From: Aliihoeflea aestuarii
GTDB taxonomy: Bacteria > Pseudomonadota > Alphaproteobacteria > Rhizobiales > Rhizobiaceae
DNA: 64,000 nucleotides
Reading direction: 5' to 3'
NCBI RefSeq assembly: GCF_024105665.1
Contig: NZ_JAAAMK010000008.1
Span: 124,001 to 188,000 of the forward strand
A program made the translations under genes and the position numbers. Of this stretch, positions 55,347-63,604 are shown in pieces. Within the stretch, counting starts at the first letter, position 1, and every line of letters starts with the position of its first letter. The notes beneath the pieces were generated by a model. It was not told the origin of the DNA. It did not search any database and was given only the letters and a program-made list of their open reading frames with translations.

Positions 55347-55633
55347 GTCACTTCCCTCGCGAAGTAGGCTGCGGCCTTTTTTAGGATGTCGCGCTCCGCC
55401 TTCAGCTTCGCCACTTCCTTGCGCAGCCGGTCGATCTCCTGCTGCTCCGGCTTCATCAGCCCATTGCCGGGAAAGGCATGCTGCGGATCGGCACCGAGCT
55501 CCCGGATCCATTTGCGAAGCACGTTCTCGTGCAAATCCAGATCACGGGCAGCCTGCGCCACCGCAACGCCCCGATCCTTCACCAGCCTCACTGCCTCAAG
55601 CTTGAACTCGCGGCTGAACTTCCTTCGTCGCAT
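55343..55633 (-). CDS. IS3-family transposase OrfA
   Basis: A 96-residue DNA-binding subunit with a helix-turn-helix (KFSREFKLEAVRLVKDRG, LDLHENVLRKWIREL) and a leucine zipper (EQQEIDRLRKEVAKLKAER). Near the end A-AAA-AAG is a classical slippery sequence for programmed -1 frameshifting into orfB. Start ATG at 55633; a GTG two codons upstream is also in frame. Confidence 0.88.
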   Translation of the reverse strand: MRRRKFSREFKLEAVRLVKDRGVAVAQAARDLDLHENVLRKWIRELGADPQHAFPGNGLMKPEQQEIDRLRKEVAKLKAERDILKKAAAYFAREVT

Positions 55634-55689
55634 TCCCACTCTCCAGTTCCGTTAAACACCTTATCTCGGTGTCCACGAAACCGGCAGCA

Positions 55690-56007
55690 GGCCACTACAC
55701 CTGCCGCGCGCTCAACGCCCTGCACACCAGGCCTTTCTTCCAATGGACGGTTGAAACGCTTGCGCGAGAAGTCGGGCTATCGCGCTCTGCTCTTGCTCGC
55801 CGCTTCCACAAGCTGCTGGGCATGTCGCCCATCCACTATCTGGCGACATGGCGCCTCCACCTCGCCGCCCAAGCGCTGCGAGAGAGTCGCGAGAACATTG
55901 CCGCGATCGCCGAGCAGGTGGGCTACGGATCGGAGGAGGCGTTCGGCAGGGCTTTCAAGCGCTGTTTCGGCTCCTCGCCCGCGGCTTGGCGGAAGTCACA
56001 AGCTTGA
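55690..56007 (+). pseudogene. AraC-family regulator, C-terminal fragment
   Basis: About 105 codons encode the DNA-binding part of an AraC/XylS regulator: WTVETLAREVGLSRSALARRF, MSPIHYLATWRLHLAA and VGYGSEEAFGRAFKR. The N-terminal ligand domain is missing; the frame enters directly from the right end of the IS3 element. Flanks of the IS3 element do not belong to one gene, so a deletion accompanied or followed insertion. Confidence 0.75.
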
Positions 56008-56216
56008 GGGTCTCACTCGGACATCCGCAGATCAACCGCCTCAAGACCCTCAAGCGCGCAATGTACGGCAGGGCAGGTCCCAAACTGCTGAAAGCACGGA
56101 ATGCGGTCGACGATCTGCACCGAGGCGTCGACCAGCGCGCGGATTTGACCTCATTTTCGCGCAGCACCTCCGCTGCGCGATGGACGCTTGGGCGGCAAGG
56201 GGCCCGACAAATCACG
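56008..56216. other. region without a recognisable gene
   Basis: About 200 bases between the AraC fragment and the next short frame; no motif, repeat or start signal that I can support. Confidence 0.3.
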
Positions 56217-56399
56217 TCATGGCGGAATGCCCGCTTTGTCGAGTCCCTCAAGATATGTGGCCAGATGTGTTTCGTCCTTCACATAAAAGAGCCGCTTGCG
56301 TGCCAGCTCGCAGGTGAAACCCGGTTTGCGCTCCAACAACTCCGCCACCGCGGCCTGCCGCTCATCTTCAGGCTGCAGGTGGAAGGAGTGTAACGTCAT
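56217..56399 (-). CDS. short hypothetical frame, possibly a gene fragment
   Basis: Sixty codons with a charged, protein-like composition (QPEDERQAAVAELLERKP, then ARKRLFYVKDETHLATYLEGL). No family recognised. Its start overlaps the start of the IS481 fragment on the other strand. Probably a remnant. Confidence 0.25.
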   Translation of the reverse strand: MTLHSFHLQPEDERQAAVAELLERKPGFTCELARKRLFYVKDETHLATYLEGLDKAGIPP

Positions 56400-56550
56400 G
56401 GATGAGCGGCTGAAGTTCATCGCCCGGCTGCTGGACGGCGACAAGATGGCGGCGCTGTGCCGGGAGTTCGGCATCTCTCGCAAGACCGGCTACAAGATCG
56501 TCAATCGCTACAACGACAGCGGCCTGGAAGGGCTGACGGATCGCTCGAAA
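56398..56550 (+). pseudogene. IS481-family transposase N-terminal fragment
   Basis: Fifty codons match the helix-turn-helix of IS481 transposases: KFIARLLDGDKMAALCREF and SRKTGYKIVNRYNDSGLEG, ending at LTDRSK. The sequence then changes abruptly and the catalytic domain is absent. Confidence 0.7.
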
Positions 56551-56651
56551 GGATTCGAACCTTTCACGCCGAGTCGCGGACGAGACCTGATCCTGAACCC
56601 TCCGCGATCCGGACGCCAGCCGGACACGACAAAAAGCCCCGCCAGGCGTGT

Positions 56652-56915
56652 GAACTGACCCCCCGAAAGTTGGACACGACTTTCGGGGGTTTTGCATGTC
56701 GAAGCACAGTGAGGATCTGAAGCGCTCGATCGTCGAGCGGTGCGTGAGCGGCGCGGACAGCTCTCACAGCGCCGGCCTGCCCCATGGCATCGACCCTGCG
56801 ACGGTGCGCAAATGGGTGGCGCTTTACCGGGCGCATGGCGCGGCCGGGCTTGCGAAGAAGTTCAGCCACTATGATGCGGCGTTCAAGCTGTCGGTGCTGC
56901 GGCGGATGTCCTCTT
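56652..56915 (+). pseudogene. IS3/IS150-type element remnant (left end and partial orfA)
   Basis: TGACCCCCCGAAAGTTGGAC at 56656 is a typical left inverted repeat of IS150-type elements. A frame from 56696 follows: EDLKRSIVERCVSGADSS, TVRKWVALYRAHGAAGL and FKLSVLRRM. OrfA is cut after about 70 codons and orfB is absent. The strong hairpin 56658-56687 followed by TTTT belongs to this terminal repeat and could also stop transcription. Confidence 0.65.
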
Positions 56916-57125
56916 CCTCGGGACGGGGATTGCGCTGACCGTCGGCTTTAAGTTCTATTACACCGAGGTTACCCAGCGCTGGACATACTCGGACCTTATG
57001 CCGCTCGTGCCTCCATTCGGGACTGGGCTGAGTCCGCTCCTCCAGTGGATCGTGAATCCCCCGTGGCCGCTTTGCTCGCGGCTTCCCTTGTTGTCGTATT
57101 CCTTCTGCTCTATCCGATCTTGTAG
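56916..57125 (+). pseudogene. membrane-protein fragment with a frameshift
   Basis: Directly after the IS150-type remnant the frame reads VLFLGTGIALTVGFKFYY and LMPLVPPFGTGLSPLLQW; near 57060 the hydrophobic sequence continues in another frame (VAALLAASLVVVFLLLYPIL) and ends at a stop. It looks like the C-terminal part of an integral membrane protein; the family is not recognised. Confidence 0.35.
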
Positions 57126-57489
57126 CCAATACAGCAAACTTGTTGTGGATGGATTGAATACGCCTAACCGCGGTAGAGTCGATTGTAGCTTGAAGCGCCG
57201 AATCGCCACGCCCGTTACGGGACGTAGGTCGATAATTTACCAACAACGTTACGCGAACCGCCTCGACAGCTTCAGCATGAGCGAACCACCGCAGGGCATC
57301 GATTTCTTCCACCTGACTGCAAATTCCGACGGAAGTCGCCCCCCGATTCCGAAATGATGTCGCCCCCTCGTTCCGAGAATTAGCCGCCCCCTGATTCCGA
57401 GATGATGCCGCCCCCTGCGGCGGTGTTTTGGACCGGTGCTCTGCTGGTGAATTGTTCCTCCCTTTGGCCTTGGCTTGGGAAGGAACGAA

Positions 57490-59040
57490 ATGCCTGCGGA
57501 GAGAGTGACGATGCGGCGTGTCCGCGAGATATTGAGATACCGGTTCGAGGAGGCGCTTGGCCACAAGGCGATCTCCTATCGGGTTGGCGCCGCGCCCTCG
57601 ACGGTGCGTGAGACGCTGCGAAGGGTTGAGGCTGCCGGACTGAGCTGGCCGCTGGGTGATGACATCACCGACACCGACCTGGAAGCCGCGCTTTACAGGG
57701 CGGCCGGCACGAAGACGGGTCACCGCCGCAGCGTCGAGCCCGACTGGGCGCATGTGCATCGCGAGTTGAAGCGCAAGCATGTGACGCTGCAGATCCTTTG
57801 GGACGAATATATCGAGCGCCATCCCGACGGTTACCGATACAGCCGTTTTTGTGACCTCTACAGGGGGTGGGCGGCGAACCTGCCGGTGACGATGCGCCAG
57901 AACCATGGCGCGGGCGAGAAGCTGTTCGTCGACTATGCCGGCGACACGGTGACGGTGGTCGTCGATCGGTTGAGGGGCAAGACACGCCAGGCGCATCTGT
58001 TCGTGGCGGTGCTGGGTGCATCAAGCCTGTCCTACGCGGAGGCGCGCTGGAGCGAGACGCTGGCCGACTGGCTGGGCTGTCACGTCAACGCGCTGGAAGC
58101 CATTGGCGGCGCGCCGGCGCTGCTTGTTCCCGACAACGCCAAGGTCGCCGTCATCAAGGCCTGCCGCTACGATCCCCAGGTCAACCGGAGCTATGCCGGG
58201 ATGGCCGATCACTACGGCAGTTCGGTGTTGCCGACGCGGCCGCGCCGGCCACGCGACAAGGCGAAGGTCGAGGCCGCTGTGCGGATTGTCGAGCGGTGGC
58301 TGCTGGGTCGTCTGCGGCACCGCGTGTTCCATAGTCTTGCCGAGGTCAACGCGGCGATCGGCGAGTTGCTCGCCGATCTCAATGACCGCCGGGTTCTGCG
58401 CCGGGTCGGGCGCACACGGCGTCAGTTGTTCGAGGAGATCGACCGTCCGGCACTGCGGCCGCTGCCGGCGACGCGATATGTCTATGCCGAATGGCGCGTG
58501 CGGCGCGCCGGGCTCGACTATCACGTCGAGATCGACCGCCACTACTACTCTGTGCCTTGGCGCTTCGCGCGCGAGCAGATCGAGGCTCGCATCACTGCCA
58601 CCACCATCGAGCTGTTCCGCAAGGGCGAGCGTATTGCCGCTCACATGCGCTCCAGCGGCAATGGCCGGCACACCACGGTTCCCGAGCACATGCCGTCCTC
58701 GCACCGCCGCTTCGCCGACTGGACGATCGAGCGGATCACCAGGGAGGCCTCCGCGATCGGCCCGGACGCGGCCCTTTTGTGCGAGAAGATTCTGGCCGAG
58801 CGGCCTCATCCCGAACAAGGCTTCCGCGCCTGCCTCGGCATCATCCGACTGGTCAAGGGGTTCGGCCGCGAGCGCGTCAACGCCGCGTGCGGCCGCGCGC
58901 TGGAGATCGGCGCGCGCACCTACGGCTCCGTCCGTTCCATCCTCGACAACCATCTCGACCGGGCCTCGGCATCAGGACCACAGCCGTCACGCGATCCCAT
59001 CGACCATCCCAACATCCGCGGTTCCCGCTACTACCACTGA
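57490..59040 (+). CDS. istA: IS21 transposase IstA
   Basis: A 516-residue transposase: N-terminal helix-turn-helix (ISYRVGAAPSTVRETLRRV), rve core with Asp in LFVDYAGDT near residue 140, Asp in LLVPDNAKVA near 205 and Glu in KAKVEAAVRIVE near 250, then a Mu-type C-terminal domain (YYSVPWRFA). Start at 57490 with GGAAGGA upstream. Works with the ATPase IstB; the stop is 11 bases before istB. Confidence 0.92.
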   Translation: MPAERVTMRRVREILRYRFEEALGHKAISYRVGAAPSTVRETLRRVEAAGLSWPLGDDITDTDLEAALYRAAGTKTGHRRSVEPDWAHVHRELKRKHVTLQILWDEYIERHPDGYRYSRFCDLYRGWAANLPVTMRQNHGAGEKLFVDYAGDTVTVVVDRLRGKTRQAHLFVAVLGASSLSYAEARWSETLADWLGCHVNALEAIGGAPALLVPDNAKVAVIKACRYDPQVNRSYAGMADHYGSSVLPTRPRRPRDKAKVEAAVRIVERWLLGRLRHRVFHSLAEVNAAIGELLADLNDRRVLRRVGRTRRQLFEEIDRPALRPLPATRYVYAEWRVRRAGLDYHVEIDRHYYSVPWRFAREQIEARITATTIELFRKGERIAAHMRSSGNGRHTTVPEHMPSSHRRFADWTIERITREASAIGPDAALLCEKILAERPHPEQGFRACLGIIRLVKGFGRERVNAACGRALEIGARTYGSVRSILDNHLDRASASGPQPSRDPIDHPNIRGSRYYH

Positions 59041-59051
59041 AGGAGAAGGCA

Positions 59052-59789
59052 ATGCTCGCACACCCCACCCTCGACCGCCTCAACGACATGGGCCTGACCG
59101 GAATGGCCAGAGCGTTCAATGAACTGGCCGCCAATGCCGAGGCCGAACGGCTCTCGCATGCAGAATGGCTGGCGCTGCTGCTCGACCGGGAATGGAGCTG
59201 GCGCCACGACCGCAAGCTTGCAGCCCGCCTGCGCTTCGCCAAGCTGCGCCATCAGGCAGTCCCCGAGGATGTCGACTATCGCGCCGACCGCGGCCTCGAC
59301 CGGACCCTGTTCGTCAAGCTGATCGCCGGCGACTGGATCGATGCCCATGACAATCTGGCCATCTGCGGGCCGTCGGGCGTGGGAAAGAGTTGGCTTGCCT
59401 GTGCGATCGGCCACAAGGCCTGCCGTGACGACCGCTCCGTCCTCTACCAGCGTGTCCCGCGTCTGTTCGCCAATCTCGCGCTCGCAAGAGGCGACGGCCG
59501 CTATGCGCGTCTGCAGCGCACGCTCGCCCGCGTCCATCTGCTGATCCTCGACGATTGGGGTCTGGAGCCGCTCGACAACCAGGCCCGCCACGATCTCCTC
59601 GAAATACTCGAGGATCGCTACGGACGGCGCTCCACCATCATCACCAGCCAACTGCCCGTGTCGGCCTGGCATGACGTAATCGGAAACCCAACCTATGCCG
59701 ACGCCATCCTGGACCGCCTCGTCCATAACGCGCATCGCATCGATCTGACCGGCGACAGCATGCGCCGGAAGGAAGCCCGAAATGCTTGA
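59052..59789 (+). CDS. istB: IS21 helper ATPase IstB
   Basis: A 245-residue AAA+ ATPase of the IstB/DnaC family: Walker A GPSGVGKSWLACA near residue 103, Walker B LLILDDWGLEPL near 163 and sensor region TIITSQLPVSAWHD. It selects target DNA and stimulates IstA. GGAGAAGG precedes the ATG. Confidence 0.93.
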   Translation: MLAHPTLDRLNDMGLTGMARAFNELAANAEAERLSHAEWLALLLDREWSWRHDRKLAARLRFAKLRHQAVPEDVDYRADRGLDRTLFVKLIAGDWIDAHDNLAICGPSGVGKSWLACAIGHKACRDDRSVLYQRVPRLFANLALARGDGRYARLQRTLARVHLLILDDWGLEPLDNQARHDLLEILEDRYGRRSTIITSQLPVSAWHDVIGNPTYADAILDRLVHNAHRIDLTGDSMRRKEARNA

Positions 59790-60440
59790 CTCGGACCCCT
59801 GACGAAAGGACAACTCAAACTGCCAGCCAGGCCCCGGCCCCAGGGGGCGAGATCATCTCGGAATCCGGGGGCGCAATCAAATCGGAACAAAGGGGCGGCT
59901 TCGTCGGAATCGGCAACCTGACGACGCAGGACAACCCCGTCAGTCACGGAGCAGTGGAAGATTTTTGCAGGCTGCCCGTCGTGATCGAGGCCGTGCCGTT
60001 CCTTATAGACAGAATCGTAGATGTACTCGGAGCGGATATTGAGCGGGACGATTGAAGCCAGTTGGGTGGCGTCCAGCCCGGGTTCCTCGGTCAGTTCGCG
60101 CTCAACTGCCTCGGCTGCCGTTTCGCCGCCCTCTACGCCGCCTCCCGGAAGGGTTCAGCAGTCGTCCTCATAGCCGTGCGGCCGGATCAGGAGAACGCGG
60201 GTGTCCGTGACGACCGCACGCACCTTGCGGCGCAGACGAAGTCCTTCGATGGTCGCGAATGATGTCATGTTGGCTCCTTATTTCACGCCGGCGCCTTAAC
60301 CATCTCGGCCTCGCAATCAGCTTAACGGGCTGGCGAAGGATTCATTGGTGGTAAAGACTGCCTGACCATAGGCGGCGCCATCATTTGGCAGATCGATGCG
60401 CTCTCGATGATCATCTGTTCGGCAACAGACAAGCGGGAGA

Positions 60441-61203
60441 TCATCTCGCGACGGCTTTATCGAATCGAACGAGCACCTCGAGTAAGTCTTGGCTGAGATG
60501 CGCGCGCGCCTGCTCCGCGACGGAAACGGGAACTCCGTGGATGGCTTCGGCCACGGCGCCCGCTATGCAGGCAAGTGTGTCCGTTGTCGCCTCCGAGCAG
60601 CACGACTGTGCGTACCGCTTCGTCCCAATCTCGCGAATCGAAAGCCGACGCCAGTGCAGGGGCACGGTTCCTGCGGCGCTTACATCGAATCCGCCACTGA
60701 TGAAGGCGACCCCGGGCCGCAGGTCGTATCCGAATGTCCGCTCCGTTTCGTGGCGCACATTTTCGACGGATTTGCCATGCCGGAGATCGAATATTGCCCT
60801 CGAGACGGCTTGAGCGGCGCGGACAGCATCCGGATGGTTGTGACTCACGATGGCCTGCCTAGCGGCCAGTTTGTCCACGTCGTCGACATCCTTCGCAATC
60901 CATCCGGCCGCGACCGTACGCATCGGCGCGCCATTGCCCCCAGCTGCCGTAGGCCGAAGCGCCCGGAGACATCGCCCAATCGATGAACATCCCGCCGTAA
61001 CCCGCATCGGGGTGACGTCGAACGAAACGGCGCAGGGTCTCCGCGAAATCGTCTCTGCGCAGGATGGCGTCCGCGACCGCGAGGAGGCATACGGTATCAT
61101 CTGTGACGCGGCAGTGCGGATGGAACAGCTCGAAATCGGCTGGCGGTGCAGGATGTCCCTCGAAGCGCGAGCCGATAATAGCACCTGCGATCGCGCCGAT
61201 CAC
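60441..61203 (-). pseudogene. ADP-ribosylglycohydrolase, frameshifted
   Basis: An ADP-ribosylglycohydrolase of about 254 codons. Residues 1-85 (IGAIAGAIIGSRFEG, the metal motif VTDDTVCLL and GYGGMFIDW) lie in one frame; the rest (NGAPMRTVAAGW, VSHNHPDAVRAAQAV, FGYDLRPGVAF and the late metal-binding SEATTDTLACIAGA) lies in another. One extra C near 60936 accounts for the shift. Such enzymes remove ADP-ribose from proteins. The GTG start at 61203 overlaps the previous stop. Either a recent pseudogene or a sequencing error. Confidence 0.8.
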
Positions 61204-61502
61204 GACAGGTCAAGCTTCCTGGTGCTCTCAATGTACCGCGGCAGGACGGATTCGAATTCCGGGAAATAGCGGGAGATCACGTTGATATCAAAGCGGGAGA
61301 GGATCGACTCCTTCGGCTCGTGATCGAGGAGGAAATGAAAAGCGGCCTCGACAACAACAGAGGGTTTGTAGTCCCCGCTTGTCATTCTATCGAAATCCGC
61401 GCGGGAAAGGCTTACCAGATGCTCGGTTGCGCCGCCGCCGTGCTCGACCCTCACCTCGAACTGCAACGGGTCGCCGTAGTCGATTTGCGCGACCGTGATC
61501 AT
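61200..61502 (-). CDS. conserved hypothetical small protein
   Basis: A 100-residue acidic protein: VAQIDYGDPLQFEVRV, HLVSLSRADFDRMTSG, VEAAFHFLLDHEPKESIL and ISRYFPEF. Similar small proteins are common in plasmid and island regions; function unknown. The ATG at 61502 is chosen for CAGGAGC upstream, although the frame stays open for at least 27 more codons. It overlaps the start of the glycohydrolase gene by four bases, so they form an operon. Confidence 0.6.
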   Translation of the reverse strand: MITVAQIDYGDPLQFEVRVEHGGGATEHLVSLSRADFDRMTSGDYKPSVVVEAAFHFLLDHEPKESILSRFDINVISRYFPEFESVLPRYIESTRKLDLS

Positions 61503-62163
61503 AGCAAGCTCCTGGATGCCCGACTTCATGCTTTCGTACCGGAAAAAGGCCTTCCTCGTCCAGTTGGCGAAGATCTCGTCGTTTTGCCCAGTACGCTTCC
61601 GAATCCCGGCATGCCGCTCTTGTAGACTTTGCCGACGACGGCGGGACTTTCCTTGTTGATCCGGAACAGCACGCCATTAGGGTGATGCGTGGGCCTGGTG
61701 GTGATCGCTCGTGCCCTCGCGCATCGTGTCCTTCAGCGCGTTCCGCAGGGTCGGGGTCCTTGTCCCGAACGATCCGGTTTTCCGCGACTACGGCCGCAAT
61801 CCCTATGCGAGCTACGACACCGCTTCGGTTCCGTTCCTCTATCGGGCAGATCTACCCAAAAACATTCCCGCAATGGCGAGGGTCGCTTTATCCGACCGGC
61901 GCTTCGGATATCAGCGATATACTCTGATCGATGGATTCAGCCTGGAACCTCATCATCCTGCCTCTAGGGTTCGGGCTGCTCGAGACAAATGGTGCTTGTC
62001 CAATGCGGATAAAGAAGGATGGCCTGGAAGTACCCAGCGTTCGCGGCGGCTAATCTAGGCGCCAATTCGATAACGATCCCCTAGATACCCCCGTCTACGG
62101 CACCGTTCTTGACTGCGGCGCTTGGTCAGCGCCGACCCCGGTCGCGGCTCGAATGGCATATCC
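61503..62163. other. region with mixed coding signals and no supported gene
   Basis: Both strands hold short protein-like stretches. Leftward: NGVLFRINKESPAVVGKVY near 61600-61680 and RNALKDTMREGTSDHH near 61700-61760, broken by stops and frame changes. Rightward: a 115-codon frame 61711-62058 with good GC-third codons (PNDPVFRDYGRNPYASYD). I cannot decide between a decayed leftward operon and one small rightward gene. Confidence 0.3.
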
Positions 62164-63375
62164 TCACCGAACCATGAGAAGCGGCATTTCCCCATCGGCC
62201 ACCCGCCACGTCCATGCATCGACTTCCGGCCGCGATGCGATGAGCTCTTCGAGCGCTTCCTCGTAGTCTCGGTCCACCGTGGGCGGAATAATATAGAGGG
62301 CAAGCGGACGCGACTGACGCTGCAGCATTGCCGCTGCGCTCGGCCGCTCAGCGAGCAAGCTGTAGCGCAGGCCCTTCACGCTTCGTGTGTTCAGCTTGGC
62401 GAGCGCATCGATCAGCTTCTTTTCGTGGACGGAGTCGTATGGGATCCAGTTCTCCGAAACCACCATCAGCGCCATCTCTTCTATCCTGGCCAGCCCTGTC
62501 GGAGTGAGCCCGAAGGTCCCGATCGCCATCAGGTGGGAAGCTTCGTCAGCACCCCAGAGCATCAGTTCATTTTCGAACCGCGTCCGAAGCCTTCGATGAA
62601 ACTCTTCATCCAGCATGAACAGGAAGTCGGGCATATGCTTGACGATCAGGCGATGTCCGGTTCGCGTCGGCAAGATATCCTTGACCTCGCCAAGCAGGAT
62701 CATCAGTTTTCGAGGTCCACTCTTTGGCGGCAATGCGGGCGCCAGCGCCTCCGCCCGCCGCTGCTCGATCGCCGCCTTGTCAGTGGCGCGAAAGGATTCG
62801 GGCACGAACAGCACATCGCTCAGCGTGCCGCCCTTTACCGTCATCTGCCTTGCAGCCTCGAGCAGATGCCATCGAATGTTCCACCAATGGCGCTTGCCGG
62901 CCCATCGCGACGTCCAGGATGTCAATTCGGCCTGGTGCCAGAGATAGTGGAGAAGACTGCGCAGCGTCAGTTTCTTCGCCTCGCCAGCCACACTGTCGGC
63001 GCCGCCGGCGCCAGCAACAGCAACAGGGGTTGTGCGGGCACCCACCTTCGACAGGCTGAAACCGAGCTTGAGTGCCGACAACCCGCTTTCGGGGTCGACC
63101 TGAATCGCACTGCCCATCAGAACGCCAAGGCCCGAAAGTTCGTCGGGCGGCTCATAAGACGGGCATGCAGGATCGTGCCCGCCACCGGTGAGAGGCATCC
63201 GCTTGACGAGGTATTGATCCTCCACCTGCGCAATGTACATCGCAAGACCGGGATCCATGCACATGCATAGAGGTCGAATCCTGCGCCGATGAGCGTCGGC
63301 TAGAACCGTCTGAAGATCAGACGCCGATTCGCCGATAATCCTGTCAGCAATCCTGAACCGTCGCATGGCCTCCAT
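62164..63375 (-). CDS. DUF1173-like conserved protein
   Basis: A 403-residue protein. The N-terminal third has a Cys-rich patch (CMCMDPG near residue 37, HDPACPSYEP near 67) like proteins annotated as DUF1173, often on alphaproteobacterial plasmids; the middle contains LTLRSLLHYLWHQAEL and RWAGKRHWWNIRWHLLEAAR. No catalytic motif is recognised and the function is unknown. The start is ATG 63375; a second at 63366 is possible. The family call is from memory. Confidence 0.6.
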   Translation of the reverse strand: MEAMRRFRIADRIIGESASDLQTVLADAHRRRIRPLCMCMDPGLAMYIAQVEDQYLVKRMPLTGGGHDPACPSYEPPDELSGLGVLMGSAIQVDPESGLSALKLGFSLSKVGARTTPVAVAGAGGADSVAGEAKKLTLRSLLHYLWHQAELTSWTSRWAGKRHWWNIRWHLLEAARQMTVKGGTLSDVLFVPESFRATDKAAIEQRRAEALAPALPPKSGPRKLMILLGEVKDILPTRTGHRLIVKHMPDFLFMLDEEFHRRLRTRFENELMLWGADEASHLMAIGTFGLTPTGLARIEEMALMVVSENWIPYDSVHEKKLIDALAKLNTRSVKGLRYSLLAERPSAAAMLQRQSRPLALYIIPPTVDRDYEEALEELIASRPEVDAWTWRVADGEMPLLMVR

Positions 63376-63604
63376 CGCTCTGGGTGCCGCCGCAATCCCG
63401 TATCGCTATTGGTTCACGGTTTCCCCGATGACGCAACGGGATGGTCTCGGGCCGAAATGAGGAGGGTACCTGGCGCGTACGTGCTGCGTCGGCGCTTCAA
63501 CCTGCCGCGGGCGGCGCCGGCAGAGGAGGGAGAGGGGCGGCAGGGCGTGGCGGCGGGCCGAGGACCGGGAGAGAGGCTTCCGGCACCCGCTGCGGAGAAC
63601 AATC

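Larger units (their letters stand above)
54461..55689 (-). mobile_element. IS3-family insertion sequence, intact
   Basis: A 1229-bp element with terminal inverted repeats TGCTGCCGGTTTnnnGGACACC at both ends and GGCC flanking each side (54457-54460 and 55690-55693) as a probable 4-bp duplication; because GGCC is self-complementary the duplication is less certain than for the IS66 and IS21 elements. It carries orfA and orfB on the minus strand with a frameshift signal. Genes on both flanks are truncated. Confidence 0.8.
57318..59915 (+). mobile_element. IS21-family insertion sequence, intact
   Basis: A 2598-bp element with ends TGC(A/C)nATTCCGACG and the mirrored CA end, flanked by a 7-bp duplication ACCTGAC (57311-57317 and 59916-59922). 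Each end holds three internal repeats of the form TTCCGA plus eight or nine bases plus a C-run (CGCCCCC), the multiple transposase-binding sites of IS21. It carries istA and istB. Confidence 0.92.
57230..60268 (-). pseudogene. Nudix hydrolase gene broken by IS21 and by a nonsense codon
   Basis: The 5' part (60268 to 59923) starts TSFATIEGLRLRRKVRAV and has a perfect Nudix box, GGVEGGE then seven residues and RELTEEPGL. Codon 38 is TGA (60157-60155), where the family has Trp before LPGGG. IS21 then interrupts the gene; skipping it and one copy of ACCTGAC continues in frame to VEEIDALRWFAHAEA, typical of the C-terminal part. The true 3' end is unclear (about 57230). Both lesions inactivate it. 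Nudix enzymes hydrolyse nucleoside diphosphate derivatives. Confidence 0.8.

Noticed and set aside
56535-56690. tRNA-like T-arm (GGTTCGAATCC flanked by a short stem) on the minus strand
   Set aside because: No matching acceptor, anticodon or D arm can be folded around it, and it sits at a junction between transposase fragments. Not a tRNA gene.
56658-56691. Strong hairpin with T-run, terminator-like
   Set aside because: It coincides with the terminal inverted repeat of an IS150-type remnant, so it is described with that element; it may still terminate transcription.
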